Shown here: positions 9,081 through 18,267 of the stretch, in pieces | Position numbering within the stretch: position 1 is the stretch's first letter | How the letters are laid out: every line of letters begins with the position of its first letter | The notes under the pieces: generated by a model | Seen by the model: the letters and a program-made list of their open reading frames with translations, nothing else | Told to the model about the DNA's origin: nothing | The model's database searches: none | Position numbers and translations under genes: made by a program | From: Aliivibrio sp. S4MY1 | GTDB lineage: Bacteria > Pseudomonadota > Gammaproteobacteria > Enterobacterales > Vibrionaceae | Direction: 5' to 3' | Length of the DNA stretch: 64,000 bases | Assembly: GCF_028765545.1 (NCBI RefSeq) | Contig: NZ_JARACP010000011.1 | Coordinates: forward strand, 1 to 64,000

Positions 9081-10835
9081 TTATTTTTGACGTAACTTTT
9101 CGTCGAGTTGTACCAATTCAAATTTGTTATTTGGAAAGAGAAAAATGGCTTCTCTTCTAATATCTTCTGCTCTTTTTTCTTCGCCTAAAGCTTGATAAGC
9201 AATGATTAGGTTTTGATAAAAGGCTGGTCTTGGCTTGGTTTTAATCAGTTCTTTTGACCAAGTAATATAAGGCGTGATCAGTTCTGGTTTTTTGTTCATT
9301 ATCCCAATGGATAGTTGAGCAGATAACACATCCCAATTAAATCTGTCTTCCCAAATCACAGGATTAGTTACTTGATTTAAAATATCAGGGTTCATTGGTC
9401 GAGTCGTTTCAAATTTAGTTAAAACCCAATTAGTGTGAAGTGTTGAAAGCATATAAAAAGCAGTGACGATTGGCAGTACTAATGAGCTGACTCGTAATGT
9501 TATTTTACTGATATCACTAATGCGGTACTTTTTATATTTACAGCTTAGTTGATCTATCCAGAACAGAAGAATGATGAACGTAAACCAGTGCAACATAGAG
9601 TGGTAAAACGGATACTCTAATTGACTATGAATGAAGATCGGGGCGATTAAAGCCAACAGAGCAAATTGTGTATCGAGTTTACTTTTTCGTATTTTGAGTA
9701 ACACCCCTCCGGCGGCAATGAGTAAACCTAAAATTGCGACGATGCCACCTTCAACAGCCCAATATAGAATTTCATTATGAGGGTGATCCATCGAAGGCAA
9801 CCCAGGTTTGTAGCTTGATGATATTTGGTGCTGTTTTGCTGTGTATAAGGTGTAATCAGCCTCAAAATTACCATAACCATAGCCGGTAATCGGCTTTTCT
9901 AAAAACATGTCTAGAGCTTGTGGAAAGGTATAACGTCTCGGGCTTTCTAGATCAGCTTTTTGACTAATTAATGATACTTTAGATAAATTATCTTGAGATA
10001 AGTTAAATAAAACAAAGCTACCACTAAAACCAATAATTAACGCTAATACCCAAGAAAAGAAACGTTGTTTCGTACAATATTTCCACATGTATGGCGTTAA
10101 TAAAATAAGGCTGAAAACCGTCGCTAGCCAACCTGTACGAGACGCTAATACTACGATCAGAGGTAAGGTAAATAAGATCGTTGCATAAAGTAAAGTGAGA
10201 GCAATAACATTTTCACGATATTTAATTGGTTGTCGAGCGAGAAAGTAAGAGGCGATGGCGAGTCCAGTAGCGAGAAAACTTGCCATAACATTCGGTTGCT
10301 GAAAAATGCCATAAGGGCGGTTTGCTATAACATTATAACCAAAACTGTTCCCTTCTTTTAAAAAAAGGTATTGGATATAGCCAAAAATCGCTTCGATTAA
10401 CACTGAGCCTATGGTGCACCACAAGAGCCATTGCTTCTGTTTATTTGAAAAAGCAAACTGTTGCAGAGTTATGAAGAAAAGCAATCCAGCCCATAAACCT
10501 AAGAACCTACCTAATGCTAATTGAGGAGAGGCATCATGATAAAAAAGAGGAAGAGAGAGTAAGCTAACAGCGAATAATAAAACCAGAGTTAAGGTCGAAT
10601 ATTTAATTAAACCTTGTTTTGCTATATGGAATAAGGCAATTGCAATTGCAATGCTAGCTGGGATCCAAGAGGCGGCATTGAATGCTAGATGTAGTCCTGA
10701 ACCACCAGGATTAGGTTGGAAAAAATGAGCACAAACAAAGAAAAGAACACTTAAGCTAAATAGATAGAATTTGGTTAATGGTTTTTTTATCTTTCTAGTT
10801 TCTAATTGTGTTCCTTGAGTAAGTAGCGTTGCCAT
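9081..10835 (-). CDS. pglL: PglL/WaaL-family O-oligosaccharyltransferase or O-antigen ligase
   Basis: A 584-residue inner-membrane protein with about a dozen hydrophobic segments. A large periplasmic loop near the middle contains SMDHPHNEILYWAVEGG (about residues 350-366), the conserved His-containing motif of the Wzy_C ligases. The C-terminal segment after about residue 440 is soluble and helical (LIIAYQALGEEKRAEDIRREA), resembling the tail of PglL-type enzymes. Such enzymes transfer a lipid-linked glycan to protein Ser/Thr (PglL) or to lipid A-core (WaaL). In Vibrio cholerae the gene next to uvrA and the msh locus has been reported as a PglL, and the position here is the same. Protein glycosylation is therefore the better guess, but the two activities cannot be separated by eye. 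Confidence 0.75.
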   Translation of the reverse strand: MATLLTQGTQLETRKIKKPLTKFYLFSLSVLFFVCAHFFQPNPGGSGLHLAFNAASWIPASIAIAIALFHIAKQGLIKYSTLTLVLLFAVSLLSLPLFYHDASPQLALGRFLGLWAGLLFFITLQQFAFSNKQKQWLLWCTIGSVLIEAIFGYIQYLFLKEGNSFGYNVIANRPYGIFQQPNVMASFLATGLAIASYFLARQPIKYRENVIALTLLYATILFTLPLIVVLASRTGWLATVFSLILLTPYMWKYCTKQRFFSWVLALIIGFSGSFVLFNLSQDNLSKVSLISQKADLESPRRYTFPQALDMFLEKPITGYGYGNFEADYTLYTAKQHQISSSYKPGLPSMDHPHNEILYWAVEGGIVAILGLLIAAGGVLLKIRKSKLDTQFALLALIAPIFIHSQLEYPFYHSMLHWFTFIILLFWIDQLSCKYKKYRISDISKITLRVSSLVLPIVTAFYMLSTLHTNWVLTKFETTRPMNPDILNQVTNPVIWEDRFNWDVLSAQLSIGIMNKKPELITPYITWSKELIKTKPRPAFYQNLIIAYQALGEEKRAEDIRREAIFLFPNNKFELVQLDEKLRQK

Positions 10836-10869
10836 GTTTCATTAATTCCTTATTGCGAGCATGAGAATA

Positions 10870-10900
10870 AAAGTAAAGCCAACAAAATGCTGGCTTTATT
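10870..10900 (-). terminator. probable uvrA terminator
   Basis: On the minus strand AAAGCCAGCATTTTGTTGGCTTT folds into a 7-bp stem followed by a T-rich stretch (ACTTTTATT). It lies just after the uvrA stop and before pglL. The T-run is interrupted, so partial read-through into pglL is possible. Confidence 0.55.
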
Positions 10901-10934
10901 CTATCTGATCCAAGCAATAAAAGGCTTAATTTTA

Positions 10935-13760
10935 TTACTTTAGCATTGGTTTTAAGAAGCGTGCCGTATGAGAGCCCTCAACTAATGCAACATCTTCAGG
11001 TGTTCCTTCTGCAATGATCTCTCCACCTCCTTGTCCGCCTTCTGGTCCTAAATCGATAATCCAGTCTGCGGTTTTTACTACATCAAGATTGTGTTCGATA
11101 ACCACTATCGTATTTCCTCGTTCTCGTAAACGGTGAAGAACATTTAATAGTTGTTGAATATCGTGGAAATGCAATCCAGTTGTTGGCTCATCTAAGATAT
11201 ACAGTGTTTTTCCTGTGTCTCGTTTAGAGAGCTCGCGAGCTAACTTTACTCGTTGGGCTTCACCACCAGAGAGAGTGGGAGCTGCTTGGCCTAAGCGAAT
11301 ATAAGATAAGCCTACATCCATTAAGGTTTGTAGCTTTCTAGCGATCACAGGTACTGGTTCAAAGAAAGTGTGAGCATCTTCAATCGTCATTTGAAGAACT
11401 TCATCAATACTCTTACCTTTGTATTTTACCTCTAGTGTCTCGCGATTATATCGTTTACCTGTACATACATCACATGGCACATAAACATCAGGTAAGAAAT
11501 GCATTTCTACTTTGATTACACCATCACCTTGACACGCTTCACAGCGACCACCGCGAACGTTAAAGCTAAAGCGACCAGGTTTATAGCCACGTGAACGTGA
11601 TTCTGGAGTGCCTGAAAATAGCTCACGGATAGGAGTAAAAATCCCTGTATAAGTTGCAGGGTTTGAACGGGGTGTTCGTCCTATCGGACTTTGATCTATG
11701 TCGATTACTTTATCAAAATGTTCAATGCCTTTTATTTTCTTATATGGTGCAGGTTCTGACGTGGTGGCTCCGTTTAATTGGGTATGAGCAATTTTAAAGA
11801 ACGTATCGTTAATAAGTGTAGATTTACCTGAACCAGAAACCCCTGTTACACAAGTAAAAAGACCGACAGGTAATTTTAATGTCACGTTTTTTAGGTTGTT
11901 GCCTGTCGCGCCAATTAACTCAACCTGTTTTTTCGGATCGGCTTTGATGCGTTCTCTAGGCACGGCGATTTCTTTAGCACCACTTAAGTATTGACCTGTT
12001 AGCGAATCTGGATTTGAAATAATATCTTGATAGCTGCCTTCTGCAACAATATGACCCCCATGAATTCCTGCCCCGGGGCCAATATCAATAATATGATCGG
12101 CGCTTCTGATCGCATCTTCATCATGTTCAACAACAATAACGGTATTACCAAGATCACGAAGGTGATTAAGGGTTTTTAATAGTCGTTCATTATCTCGCTG
12201 GTGAAGGCCGATAGAAGGCTCATCAAGAACGTACATAACACCAACTAAACCGGCACCAATTTGGCTTGCTAAGCGGATGCGCTGTGCTTCACCACCAGAA
12301 AGGGTGTCAGCACTGCGTGATAAATTAAGGTAATTTAAACCTACATTGATAAGGAAATGCAGACGTTCATTAATCTCTTTCATTACTTTATCTGCTATTT
12401 GAGCTTTTTGCCCTTTCAGTTCTAGAGAACTAAAAAATGCCATTGAGTCTTGAATACTCATTTCACAGATTTCAGGTAATGTTGTATCACCAACAAATAC
12501 ACTACGCGCTTCTAAACGCAAACGCGTACCGTGACAACTTGAACAAGATTGAGTCGAAATATATTTAGATAAATCATCACGAACAGAACTCGATTCTGTT
12601 TCTTTGTAGCGACGGTCAAGTGTATTTAATATACCCTCAAAAGGGTGACGTTTAACACGTAAATCACCACGGTCATTACTGTATTGAAACTCAACTTCTT
12701 CCGTTCCTGAACCATTAAGAATGATATTTTGGAATTTCTTCGATAGAGATTTAAATGGTGCGAAAAGATCGAATCCATAATGATTTGCTAATGAAGTTAG
12801 CATTTGGAAGTAGTAATAGTTTTTTTGATCCCAGCCTTTAATTGCGCCTTCTGCGATGCTGAGCTTATTGTCTAAAACAATTCGGTCGGCATCAAAATAT
12901 TGTTGAACACCTAGACCATCACAAGTACCACAAGCTCCTGCTGGGTTATTGAATGAAAATAGGCGAGGCTCAAGTTCTGACATGCTGTAACCACAATGTG
13001 GACATGCAAAGTTAGCAGAGAAAATCAGGGGTTCATCTTTGTTATCATCCATATAATCGATAACAGCAATACCGCCTGTAAGTTCTAAAGCGGTTTCAAA
13101 AGATTCAGCAAGGCGTTGTTTTAGGTCCTCTCTGACTTTAAAACGATCAACAACGACTTCAATGGTGTGTTTTTTATGTAATTCCAACGTCGGTGGATCA
13201 GAAAGATCGCAAACTTCGCCATCAATACGAGCACGAATAAACCCTTGAGCAGCTAAATTTTCTAAGGTTTTAACATGTTCACCTTTACGTTCTTTCACAA
13301 TAGGAGCTAATAGCATCAGCTTTGTGCCTTCAGGTAACTCTAGCGCTTTATCAACCATTTGACTGATAGTTTGTGCGGTTAGTTCTACATGATGTTCAGG
13401 GCAACGAGGTTCGCCAATACGTGCATATAAAAGGCGTAAATAATCGTAAATCTCAGTAATTGTTCCGACAGTAGAACGAGGGTTGTGAGACGTTGATTTT
13501 TGTTCGATAGAAATAGCAGGAGAAAGGCCTTCGATGTGGTCTACATCTGGTTTTTCCATTAGGGATAAAAACTGGCGAGCATAAGCAGATAATGACTCTA
13601 CATAGCGTCGTTGACCTTCTGCATATAAAGTATCAAAGGCCAAAGAGGATTTGCCTGAACCAGATAAACCAGTAATAACGGTTAGTTTATCTCTTGGGAT
13701 AGTTAAACTAATGTCTTTTAGGTTATGGGTTCTTGCCCCTCTAACTTCAATTTTATCCAT
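10935..13760 (-). CDS. uvrA: excinuclease ABC subunit A
   Basis: The 941-residue damage-recognition ATPase of nucleotide excision repair, full length. It loads UvrB at bulky lesions in DNA. Two ABC modules are visible: Walker A GLSGSGKS (31-38) with signature [12 protein letters not shown], and Walker A GVSGSGKS (about 640) with [26 protein letters not shown] and CGTCDGLG form the first zinc finger (about 253-283). CEACQGDG and CDVCTGKRY form the C-terminal one. A candidate LexA box lies 72-87 bases upstream. Unlike the E. coli arrangement, galU sits between it and ssb. Confidence 0.98.
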   Translation of the reverse strand: MDKIEVRGARTHNLKDISLTIPRDKLTVITGLSGSGKSSLAFDTLYAEGQRRYVESLSAYARQFLSLMEKPDVDHIEGLSPAISIEQKSTSHNPRSTVGTITEIYDYLRLLYARIGEPRCPEHHVELTAQTISQMVDKALELPEGTKLMLLAPIVKERKGEHVKTLENLAAQGFIRARIDGEVCDLSDPPTLELHKKHTIEVVVDRFKVREDLKQRLAESFETALELTGGIAVIDYMDDNKDEPLIFSANFACPHCGYSMSELEPRLFSFNNPAGACGTCDGLGVQQYFDADRIVLDNKLSIAEGAIKGWDQKNYYYFQMLTSLANHYGFDLFAPFKSLSKKFQNIILNGSGTEEVEFQYSNDRGDLRVKRHPFEGILNTLDRRYKETESSSVRDDLSKYISTQSCSSCHGTRLRLEARSVFVGDTTLPEICEMSIQDSMAFFSSLELKGQKAQIADKVMKEINERLHFLINVGLNYLNLSRSADTLSGGEAQRIRLASQIGAGLVGVMYVLDEPSIGLHQRDNERLLKTLNHLRDLGNTVIVVEHDEDAIRSADHIIDIGPGAGIHGGHIVAEGSYQDIISNPDSLTGQYLSGAKEIAVPRERIKADPKKQVELIGATGNNLKNVTLKLPVGLFTCVTGVSGSGKSTLINDTFFKIAHTQLNGATTSEPAPYKKIKGIEHFDKVIDIDQSPIGRTPRSNPATYTGIFTPIRELFSGTPESRSRGYKPGRFSFNVRGGRCEACQGDGVIKVEMHFLPDVYVPCDVCTGKRYNRETLEVKYKGKSIDEVLQMTIEDAHTFFEPVPVIARKLQTLMDVGLSYIRLGQAAPTLSGGEAQRVKLARELSKRDTGKTLYILDEPTTGLHFHDIQQLLNVLHRLRERGNTIVVIEHNLDVVKTADWIIDLGPEGGQGGGEIIAEGTPEDVALVEGSHTARFLKPMLK

Positions 13761-13831
13761 GAAAATGTCTCTCTGCTTTAAAGAATAACTAGGATAAGTA
13801 TTGCACAGAGTATCAAAACAACAAAGAGGTA

Positions 13832-13847
13832 CTGGATAAAAAAACAG
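13832..13847 (-). promoter_or_regulatory. candidate LexA (SOS) box of uvrA
   Basis: CTGGATAAAAAAACAG fits the core SOS rule CTG-N10-CAG with an A+T-rich spacer, within TACTG...CAGTG, close to the extended gamma-proteobacterial palindrome. It lies 72-87 bases upstream of uvrA, a classical SOS gene. Binding is inferred from motif and position. Confidence 0.7.
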
Positions 13848-13885
13848 TGATTTTATTTAAGTGGAGATAGTATAAGGGGAAATGA

Positions 13886-13915
13886 AAACGCCTTGAGATG
13901 TATCACAAGGCGTTT
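13886..13915 (-). terminator. galU terminator
   Basis: AAACGCCTTG and CAAGGCGTTT form a perfect 10-bp stem with a 10-base loop. On the minus strand it is followed by TTCATTT. It lies about 20 bases after the galU stop codon. Confidence 0.8.
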
Positions 13916-13935
13916 ATATACTGGCATGTAGAGGT

Positions 13936-14808
13936 TTACTTTTTACCTGTAGCTTGCTTTGCTAATTCTGAAGATTTTTTATCTTTTAAATAAACATTCT
14001 CGTAGCAGTAGTTAGTTGCTTCGATGTAACCTTCAACGCTACCACAGTCAAAACGCTTACCTTTAAATTTATAGGCAAGAACACAACCTGATTGAGCTTG
14101 TTTTAGTAGTGCATCCGTGATTTGGATTTCACCACCTTTACCTGGCTCTGTGGTTTCTAGGATTTCAAAAATATCAGGAGTTAAGATATAGCGACCAATA
14201 ATTGCAAGATTACTTGGTGCTGTACCTGGTTCTGGCTTTTCTACCATGTTATCTACACGGTAAAGGTCATCTTTGATCATTTCACCAGCAATTACGCCGT
14301 ATTTGTGAGTTTCATTGTCTGGGACTTCTTCTACTGCCACAATAGAGCAACGGAATTGTTTATACAGCGCAACCATTTGAGAAAGAACACCTTGTTCTTC
14401 ATTTACACATAAATCATCAGCAAGTACGACCGCAAATGGTTCATCACCCACTAACTCACGGCCAGTAAGAATAGCATGACCTAAGCCCTTCATTTCACGC
14501 TGGCGGATATAGGTAAAGTTAGCCGCGTCGATCAGCTCACGCACATCTTCCAGTAACTCTTCTTTATTTGTGCCACTAATTTGATGTTCTAGTTCGTAGT
14601 TTTTATCAAAGTGGTCCATTAATGAATGTTTACCACGACCTGTTACAACACAGATCCCATCCATACCAGCATTAATCGCTTCTTCTACACCATATTCAAT
14701 TAGAGGTTTGTTTACGACTGGCATCATCTCTTTTGGCATTGATTTGGTTGCTGGTAAAAAGCGAGTGCCGTAGCCTGCGGCAGGGAAAAGACATTTTTTG
14801 ATCATCAC
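13936..14808 (-). CDS. galU: UTP-glucose-1-phosphate uridylyltransferase
   Basis: A 290-residue nucleotidyltransferase making UDP-glucose from UTP and glucose-1-phosphate for LPS core, capsule and galactose metabolism. The N-terminal signature AAGYGTRFLPATKSMPKEM (about residues 10-28) binds nucleotide and catalyses. VVLADDLC (about 127) holds a metal-binding Asp, and MVEKPEPG (about 188) matches the family. It is preceded by the 504-bp gap to ssb and ends at its own hairpin terminator, so it is probably a single-gene unit. Its place between uvrA and ssb separates two SOS genes that are adjacent in enterics. Confidence 0.96.
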   Translation of the reverse strand: MMIKKCLFPAAGYGTRFLPATKSMPKEMMPVVNKPLIEYGVEEAINAGMDGICVVTGRGKHSLMDHFDKNYELEHQISGTNKEELLEDVRELIDAANFTYIRQREMKGLGHAILTGRELVGDEPFAVVLADDLCVNEEQGVLSQMVALYKQFRCSIVAVEEVPDNETHKYGVIAGEMIKDDLYRVDNMVEKPEPGTAPSNLAIIGRYILTPDIFEILETTEPGKGGEIQITDALLKQAQSGCVLAYKFKGKRFDCGSVEGYIEATNYCYENVYLKDKKSSELAKQATGKK

Positions 14809-15089
14809 TGAGTCCTAGATAGACAATATTTTAAATTCGTTGAAAGCCCATTTGAGCCTCATCATTATGGATGCAGTTTAGCGATTAAACATAATGAAAT
14901 GAAGCGCTTTGAGTAAAACAATCATCTCGTGCAGCCATTAATGCGATTCATCTATGAATATTAGTTAAAACTAGGCTTAATATTAAGACTGAGGTGCTGT
15001 TTTAACCCCATTCCACACACCAAATGAGGCATGATAGAAAATATGAATTCTAATGGTTGAGTTGATTAAGTACAAAGCAAGAATAGCGA

Positions 15090-15114
15090 AATGAGTATAT
15101 GAAGTATACTCATT
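15090..15114. repeat. perfect inverted repeat, possible operator
   Basis: AATGAGTATA, a 5-base spacer TGAAG, then TATACTCATT. No T-run follows on either strand, so a terminator is unlikely. It is centred about 210 bases upstream of ssb and 290 upstream of galU. The spacing and symmetry suit a dimeric DNA-binding protein, but I recognise no specific consensus. Confidence 0.5.
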
Positions 15115-15256
15115 GTAATTAAAAGAGTGATCTAAACTTTTTAGCAGTGTGAGTGGTTAGAACTCTTTAACTGTATCTCTATTTTAAGAGGTTATGAAAT
15201 GGATTCCATCTTTAGGGGTATCAGAAATAACCTTGAACGTGTTAGACTGAAGACTA

Positions 15257-15272
15257 CTGTATATATAACCGG
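15257..15272 (+). promoter_or_regulatory. candidate LexA (SOS) box of ssb
   Basis: CTGTATATATAACCGG within TACTG...CGGGT closely resembles the E. coli uvrA-ssb operator. The left half and centre (CTGTATATATA) are perfect. The right half has CGG instead of CAG. It lies about 41 bases upstream of the ssb start, where a bound repressor could block transcription. Confidence 0.6.
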
Positions 15273-15312
15273 GTGATATGAATATTCACCTCTAATCTAT
15301 CTGGAGCAAACT

Positions 15313-15855
15313 ATGGCCAGCCGTGGTATTAATAAAGTTATTCTTGTGGGTAACTTAGGGCAAGATCCTGAAATCCGTTACATGCCAAGTGGCGGTGCGG
15401 TAGCAAACATTACAATTGCAACGTCTGAATCATGGCGTGATAAAGCAACTGGTGAACAACGTGAAAAAACTGAATGGCATCGCGTTGCTTTATTCGGTAA
15501 ATTAGCAGAAGTAGCTGGTGAATATTTACGTAAAGGTTCTCAAGTTTATGTTGAAGGTCAGCTTCAAACGCGTAAATGGCAAGATCAAAGTGGTCAAGAC
15601 CGTTTTACTACAGAAGTTGTAGTTCAAGGTTTTAATGGCGTAATGCAAATGCTTGGTGGTCGTGCCCAAGGCGCACCTGCCGGTGGTCAACAGCAACAGC
15701 AAGGTAACTGGGGTCAGCCTCAACAGCCTGCTCAGCAGAATAATTTTGCACCTCAACAGCAGCAACATCAAGCGCCTCAGCAACAAGCTCAACAAGCACC
15801 TCAACCTCAATACAATGAGCCGCCAATGGATTTTGATGATGACATTCCGTTTTAG
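15313..15855 (+). CDS. ssb: single-stranded DNA-binding protein
   Basis: A 180-residue SSB. Residues 1-112 form the OB fold ([18 protein letters not shown] at the start, [13 protein letters not shown] in the core). Residues about 118-170 are a Gln-rich flexible linker with many CAA/CAG runs. The C-terminus ends in DFDDDIPF, the acidic tip that recruits repair and replication partners. It tetramerises on single-stranded DNA. A candidate LexA box precedes it, CTGGAGC lies before the ATG, and a strong terminator follows, so it is monocistronic. Confidence 0.98.
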   Translation: MASRGINKVILVGNLGQDPEIRYMPSGGAVANITIATSESWRDKATGEQREKTEWHRVALFGKLAEVAGEYLRKGSQVYVEGQLQTRKWQDQSGQDRFTTEVVVQGFNGVMQMLGGRAQGAPAGGQQQQQGNWGQPQQPAQQNNFAPQQQQHQAPQQQAQQAPQPQYNEPPMDFDDDIPF

Positions 15856-15883
15856 GACTAAAGATTCATGTTGTTATAGATAG

Positions 15884-15915
15884 AAAAAAGCCTCGAATTT
15901 AGCGAGGCTTTTTTT
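15884..15915 (+). terminator. ssb terminator
   Basis: A perfect stem (AAAAAAGCCTCG with CGAGGCTTTTTT, loop AATTTAG) ends in a run of seven or more T, 30 bases after the ssb stop. Confidence 0.93.
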
Positions 15916-16167
15916 ATAATGAATAATCTAATCAATCAGTGATATTTATTGTTAATACATTGTTTAATTCATTATCCACGTATTTATCTTGGTGAGCTAA
16001 AGGGGCCGATAGTGATGTATAATTTTCTGTTACTGAAGCTTCGTATCATAAAGAACTTAATAAGATATTTGTATTACAACTAAATACGGACTTAGAGATA
16101 GTTCAAAAATTTACATTTTTAATTGTGGCATGATTCAAAGCCAACTTTTTCAAGGAAGAAAAGTTTA
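15916..16167 (+). promoter_or_regulatory. mshH upstream region
   Basis: About 250 bases without a gene. A TATAAT hexamer at 16018-16023 could be the -10 element of the mshH promoter, but no good -35 lies 16-18 bases before it. I see no operator that I can name. Confidence 0.3.
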
Positions 16168-18147
16168 ATGAGAAAAACTCCTAGTTTACGTTTGAGTAAC
16201 CGATTAATTTCGTTTGTGACATTAATGGTCTCAGCCGCCATTTTTATTTTATTTATTGGTGGGACGATCTCATTTAAGCAAATAAGTAATGAATATCTTG
16301 ATCACTATTTAATTGGTGTAGTTAATGTTGTTGATGAAGAACTTCTTCAGCCAGAGGAAGCAAAATCGATGACTAAGTGGCTACCTAAATTATTAAAAGC
16401 AAGCAGTGTAGTAAGCATGGAGCTATCGTCACCCACTGGCATTGTTTACTCTTTTCAAACATTAGCCGTTATGCCAGATGATAATTTACTATATCAAAAA
16501 ACACTGCCTTTAGAGCTGAATAAAGGCTATTCCATCACTTTCAAATCAGTCCCTCCTTATAGTGCTTTTACTTATTCTTTAGGGGCGCTATTTTCAATTA
16601 CAGCAGCTATTGCCGTAATTATCGTCTCATTATTGTGGGGCGTAGTCTGGCTAAGAAAACAACTGCATGGTTCAGAGTTGCTAGAAGAACGTGGGCGTAT
16701 GTTATTGGCTGGAAAGCTAGATGATTACGCTATAGGTAATGAAGAAGAGTGGCCAGCAACAGCGAGCTTGGCTCTTGATAACGTGATTGCTGAACTGAAA
16801 GATGCAAGAAAAGAGCGTAGCCGTTTTGATACATTTATACGTACGCATACCTTTCTTGATCAACTTACAGGTTCGGCAAATCGAGTGTTATTTGACAGTA
16901 AGTTAGAGTCAACTTTGCAAGAATCAGAAAGCCAAGGGGTTCTTTTATTATTACGTATTAATGGTTGGGAAGAATTAATTGAAGAAAGTGGAAAAGCAGT
17001 TGGAGATGAACTCATTGTTGAGATAGGCAAGCAATTAAATAATGTAATGCAACGTTACAATGACAGTGTTCTTTCTCGTTATTATCAATCTGATTTTGCT
17101 CTTCTTATTCCACAGCAGTCACTAAAAGAAGCCAAAATTTTAGCTTCACAGTGTTTAAAAGTGATAGAAAAAATTATTCCACCCCAAAATTTAGATATTG
17201 ATAATTGGTGCCATATTGGCGTCAGTATGTACGTGAGCGGAGAGAGGCGAGGTCGCTTGATGGATGAGCTTGATATGGCTCACCGTAGTGCATTATTACA
17301 AAATAATAATAGCTGGTCATTGTTTAAAAAACAGCAGCAACTAACTGAAAGCTTAGGAAGTGTGCGCTGGAGAAACTTGTTTGATGCTATTTTTTCTCAA
17401 GATCAATTAATTCTATATAAGCAATCAACATTCTTATTTGATGGAGCTGATATTACTCCGCTTCATTTAGAGCTTTTTTCTCGAATTAAAGATGAGAATG
17501 GTGTGCAGATCAAAGCTTCTCGATTTTTACCTGCGATCGCACAAGTAGGGTATCAAATTAAGTTAGATGCTGCCGTGTTAAAACAAGTTTTCCCTTTATT
17601 GAGTGAGCCTGAATATTCACAGCATTCTTTTTCTGTACATTTGCATGTTAAAAGCTTACAAAATTCAGGATTTATTAGGCAGTTACGAAATCGACTATTA
17701 CAAACACCTCGAGCTCAACTTCAGCGGTTAAGTTTTGAGTTAGTTGAAGGGCAAGTAGTCACTTACTTAGATGCGGTAAGACCAGTAGCAAAGCTAATAA
17801 AAAGCTTTGGTTGTCAGTTAATTGTAGAGCAAGCAGGAAGAACAATAGTAAGTACTCACTACATAAAAGATTTAAGTGTTGATTACATTAAATTACACCG
17901 CAGTTTGATTAAGGATATTCCTCAACGATATGAAAACCAATTATTTGTAAGAAGTTTATTAGGTGCTTGTGAAAATACAGGTTCACAAGTTATTGCTGTA
18001 GGTATTGAAAATAAAAAAGAACTAAAAGTAATAAAAGAGCTTGGTGTTGAAGGTGCTCAAGGGCGAATTTTTGAAGCCGAAACGGCCTTGTTTCATCACA
18101 AAGAAAAACTATCAATACCTAAAAGAAGGAGTCGTTGGGAAAAGTAA
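16168..18147 (+). CDS. mshH: MshH, CsrD-like protein with degenerate GGDEF and EAL domains
   Basis: I chose ATG 16168 (MRKTPSLRLSNRL, 659 residues) because AAGGAAG lies upstream. A TTG 45 bases earlier is possible but lacks a site. Two membrane segments (about residues 14-37 and 132-155) flank a periplasmic region. A GGDEF-like domain follows (about 225-380), with YQSDF in place of GGDEF. An EAL-like domain follows (about 400-650), with LEL in place of EAL and KLH where active enzymes have KxD. Both catalytic sites therefore look dead, as in E. coli CsrD, which targets the small RNAs CsrB/C for decay. In vibrios mshH opens the msh locus, but a direct role in pilus assembly is uncertain. Confidence 0.9.
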   Translation: MRKTPSLRLSNRLISFVTLMVSAAIFILFIGGTISFKQISNEYLDHYLIGVVNVVDEELLQPEEAKSMTKWLPKLLKASSVVSMELSSPTGIVYSFQTLAVMPDDNLLYQKTLPLELNKGYSITFKSVPPYSAFTYSLGALFSITAAIAVIIVSLLWGVVWLRKQLHGSELLEERGRMLLAGKLDDYAIGNEEEWPATASLALDNVIAELKDARKERSRFDTFIRTHTFLDQLTGSANRVLFDSKLESTLQESESQGVLLLLRINGWEELIEESGKAVGDELIVEIGKQLNNVMQRYNDSVLSRYYQSDFALLIPQQSLKEAKILASQCLKVIEKIIPPQNLDIDNWCHIGVSMYVSGERRGRLMDELDMAHRSALLQNNNSWSLFKKQQQLTESLGSVRWRNLFDAIFSQDQLILYKQSTFLFDGADITPLHLELFSRIKDENGVQIKASRFLPAIAQVGYQIKLDAAVLKQVFPLLSEPEYSQHSFSVHLHVKSLQNSGFIRQLRNRLLQTPRAQLQRLSFELVEGQVVTYLDAVRPVAKLIKSFGCQLIVEQAGRTIVSTHYIKDLSVDYIKLHRSLIKDIPQRYENQLFVRSLLGACENTGSQVIAVGIENKKELKVIKELGVEGAQGRIFEAETALFHHKEKLSIPKRRSRWEK

Positions 18148-18267
18148 GTTTTTCGTGTTTTATTAATTACAGCATATCAGAAAAGAATAGAATGTTGTAT
18201 GATTGCGCGAATTGTGCTTTTTACGAGAGCATTGTAAATAAAGTGAGAGATAAGAGACTAGCAGTAG

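Larger units (their letters stand above)
14809..15312. other. galU-ssb divergent intergenic region
   Basis: A 504-bp non-coding stretch that must hold the promoters of galU (-) and ssb (+). Visible elements are a near-consensus LexA box close to ssb (15257-15272), a perfect 10-bp-arm inverted repeat (15090-15114), and a nested palindrome. In the last, GTTAAAAC at 14964 pairs with GTTTTAAC at 14999, enclosing the palindrome CTTAATATTAAG at 14976-14987. No ORF or RNA gene is apparent. Confidence 0.6.

Noticed and set aside
15526-15826. Two minus-strand frames rich in Leu or Ala/Val opposite ssb
   Set aside because: They are shadows of the Gln-rich codon runs of ssb and lack start signals.
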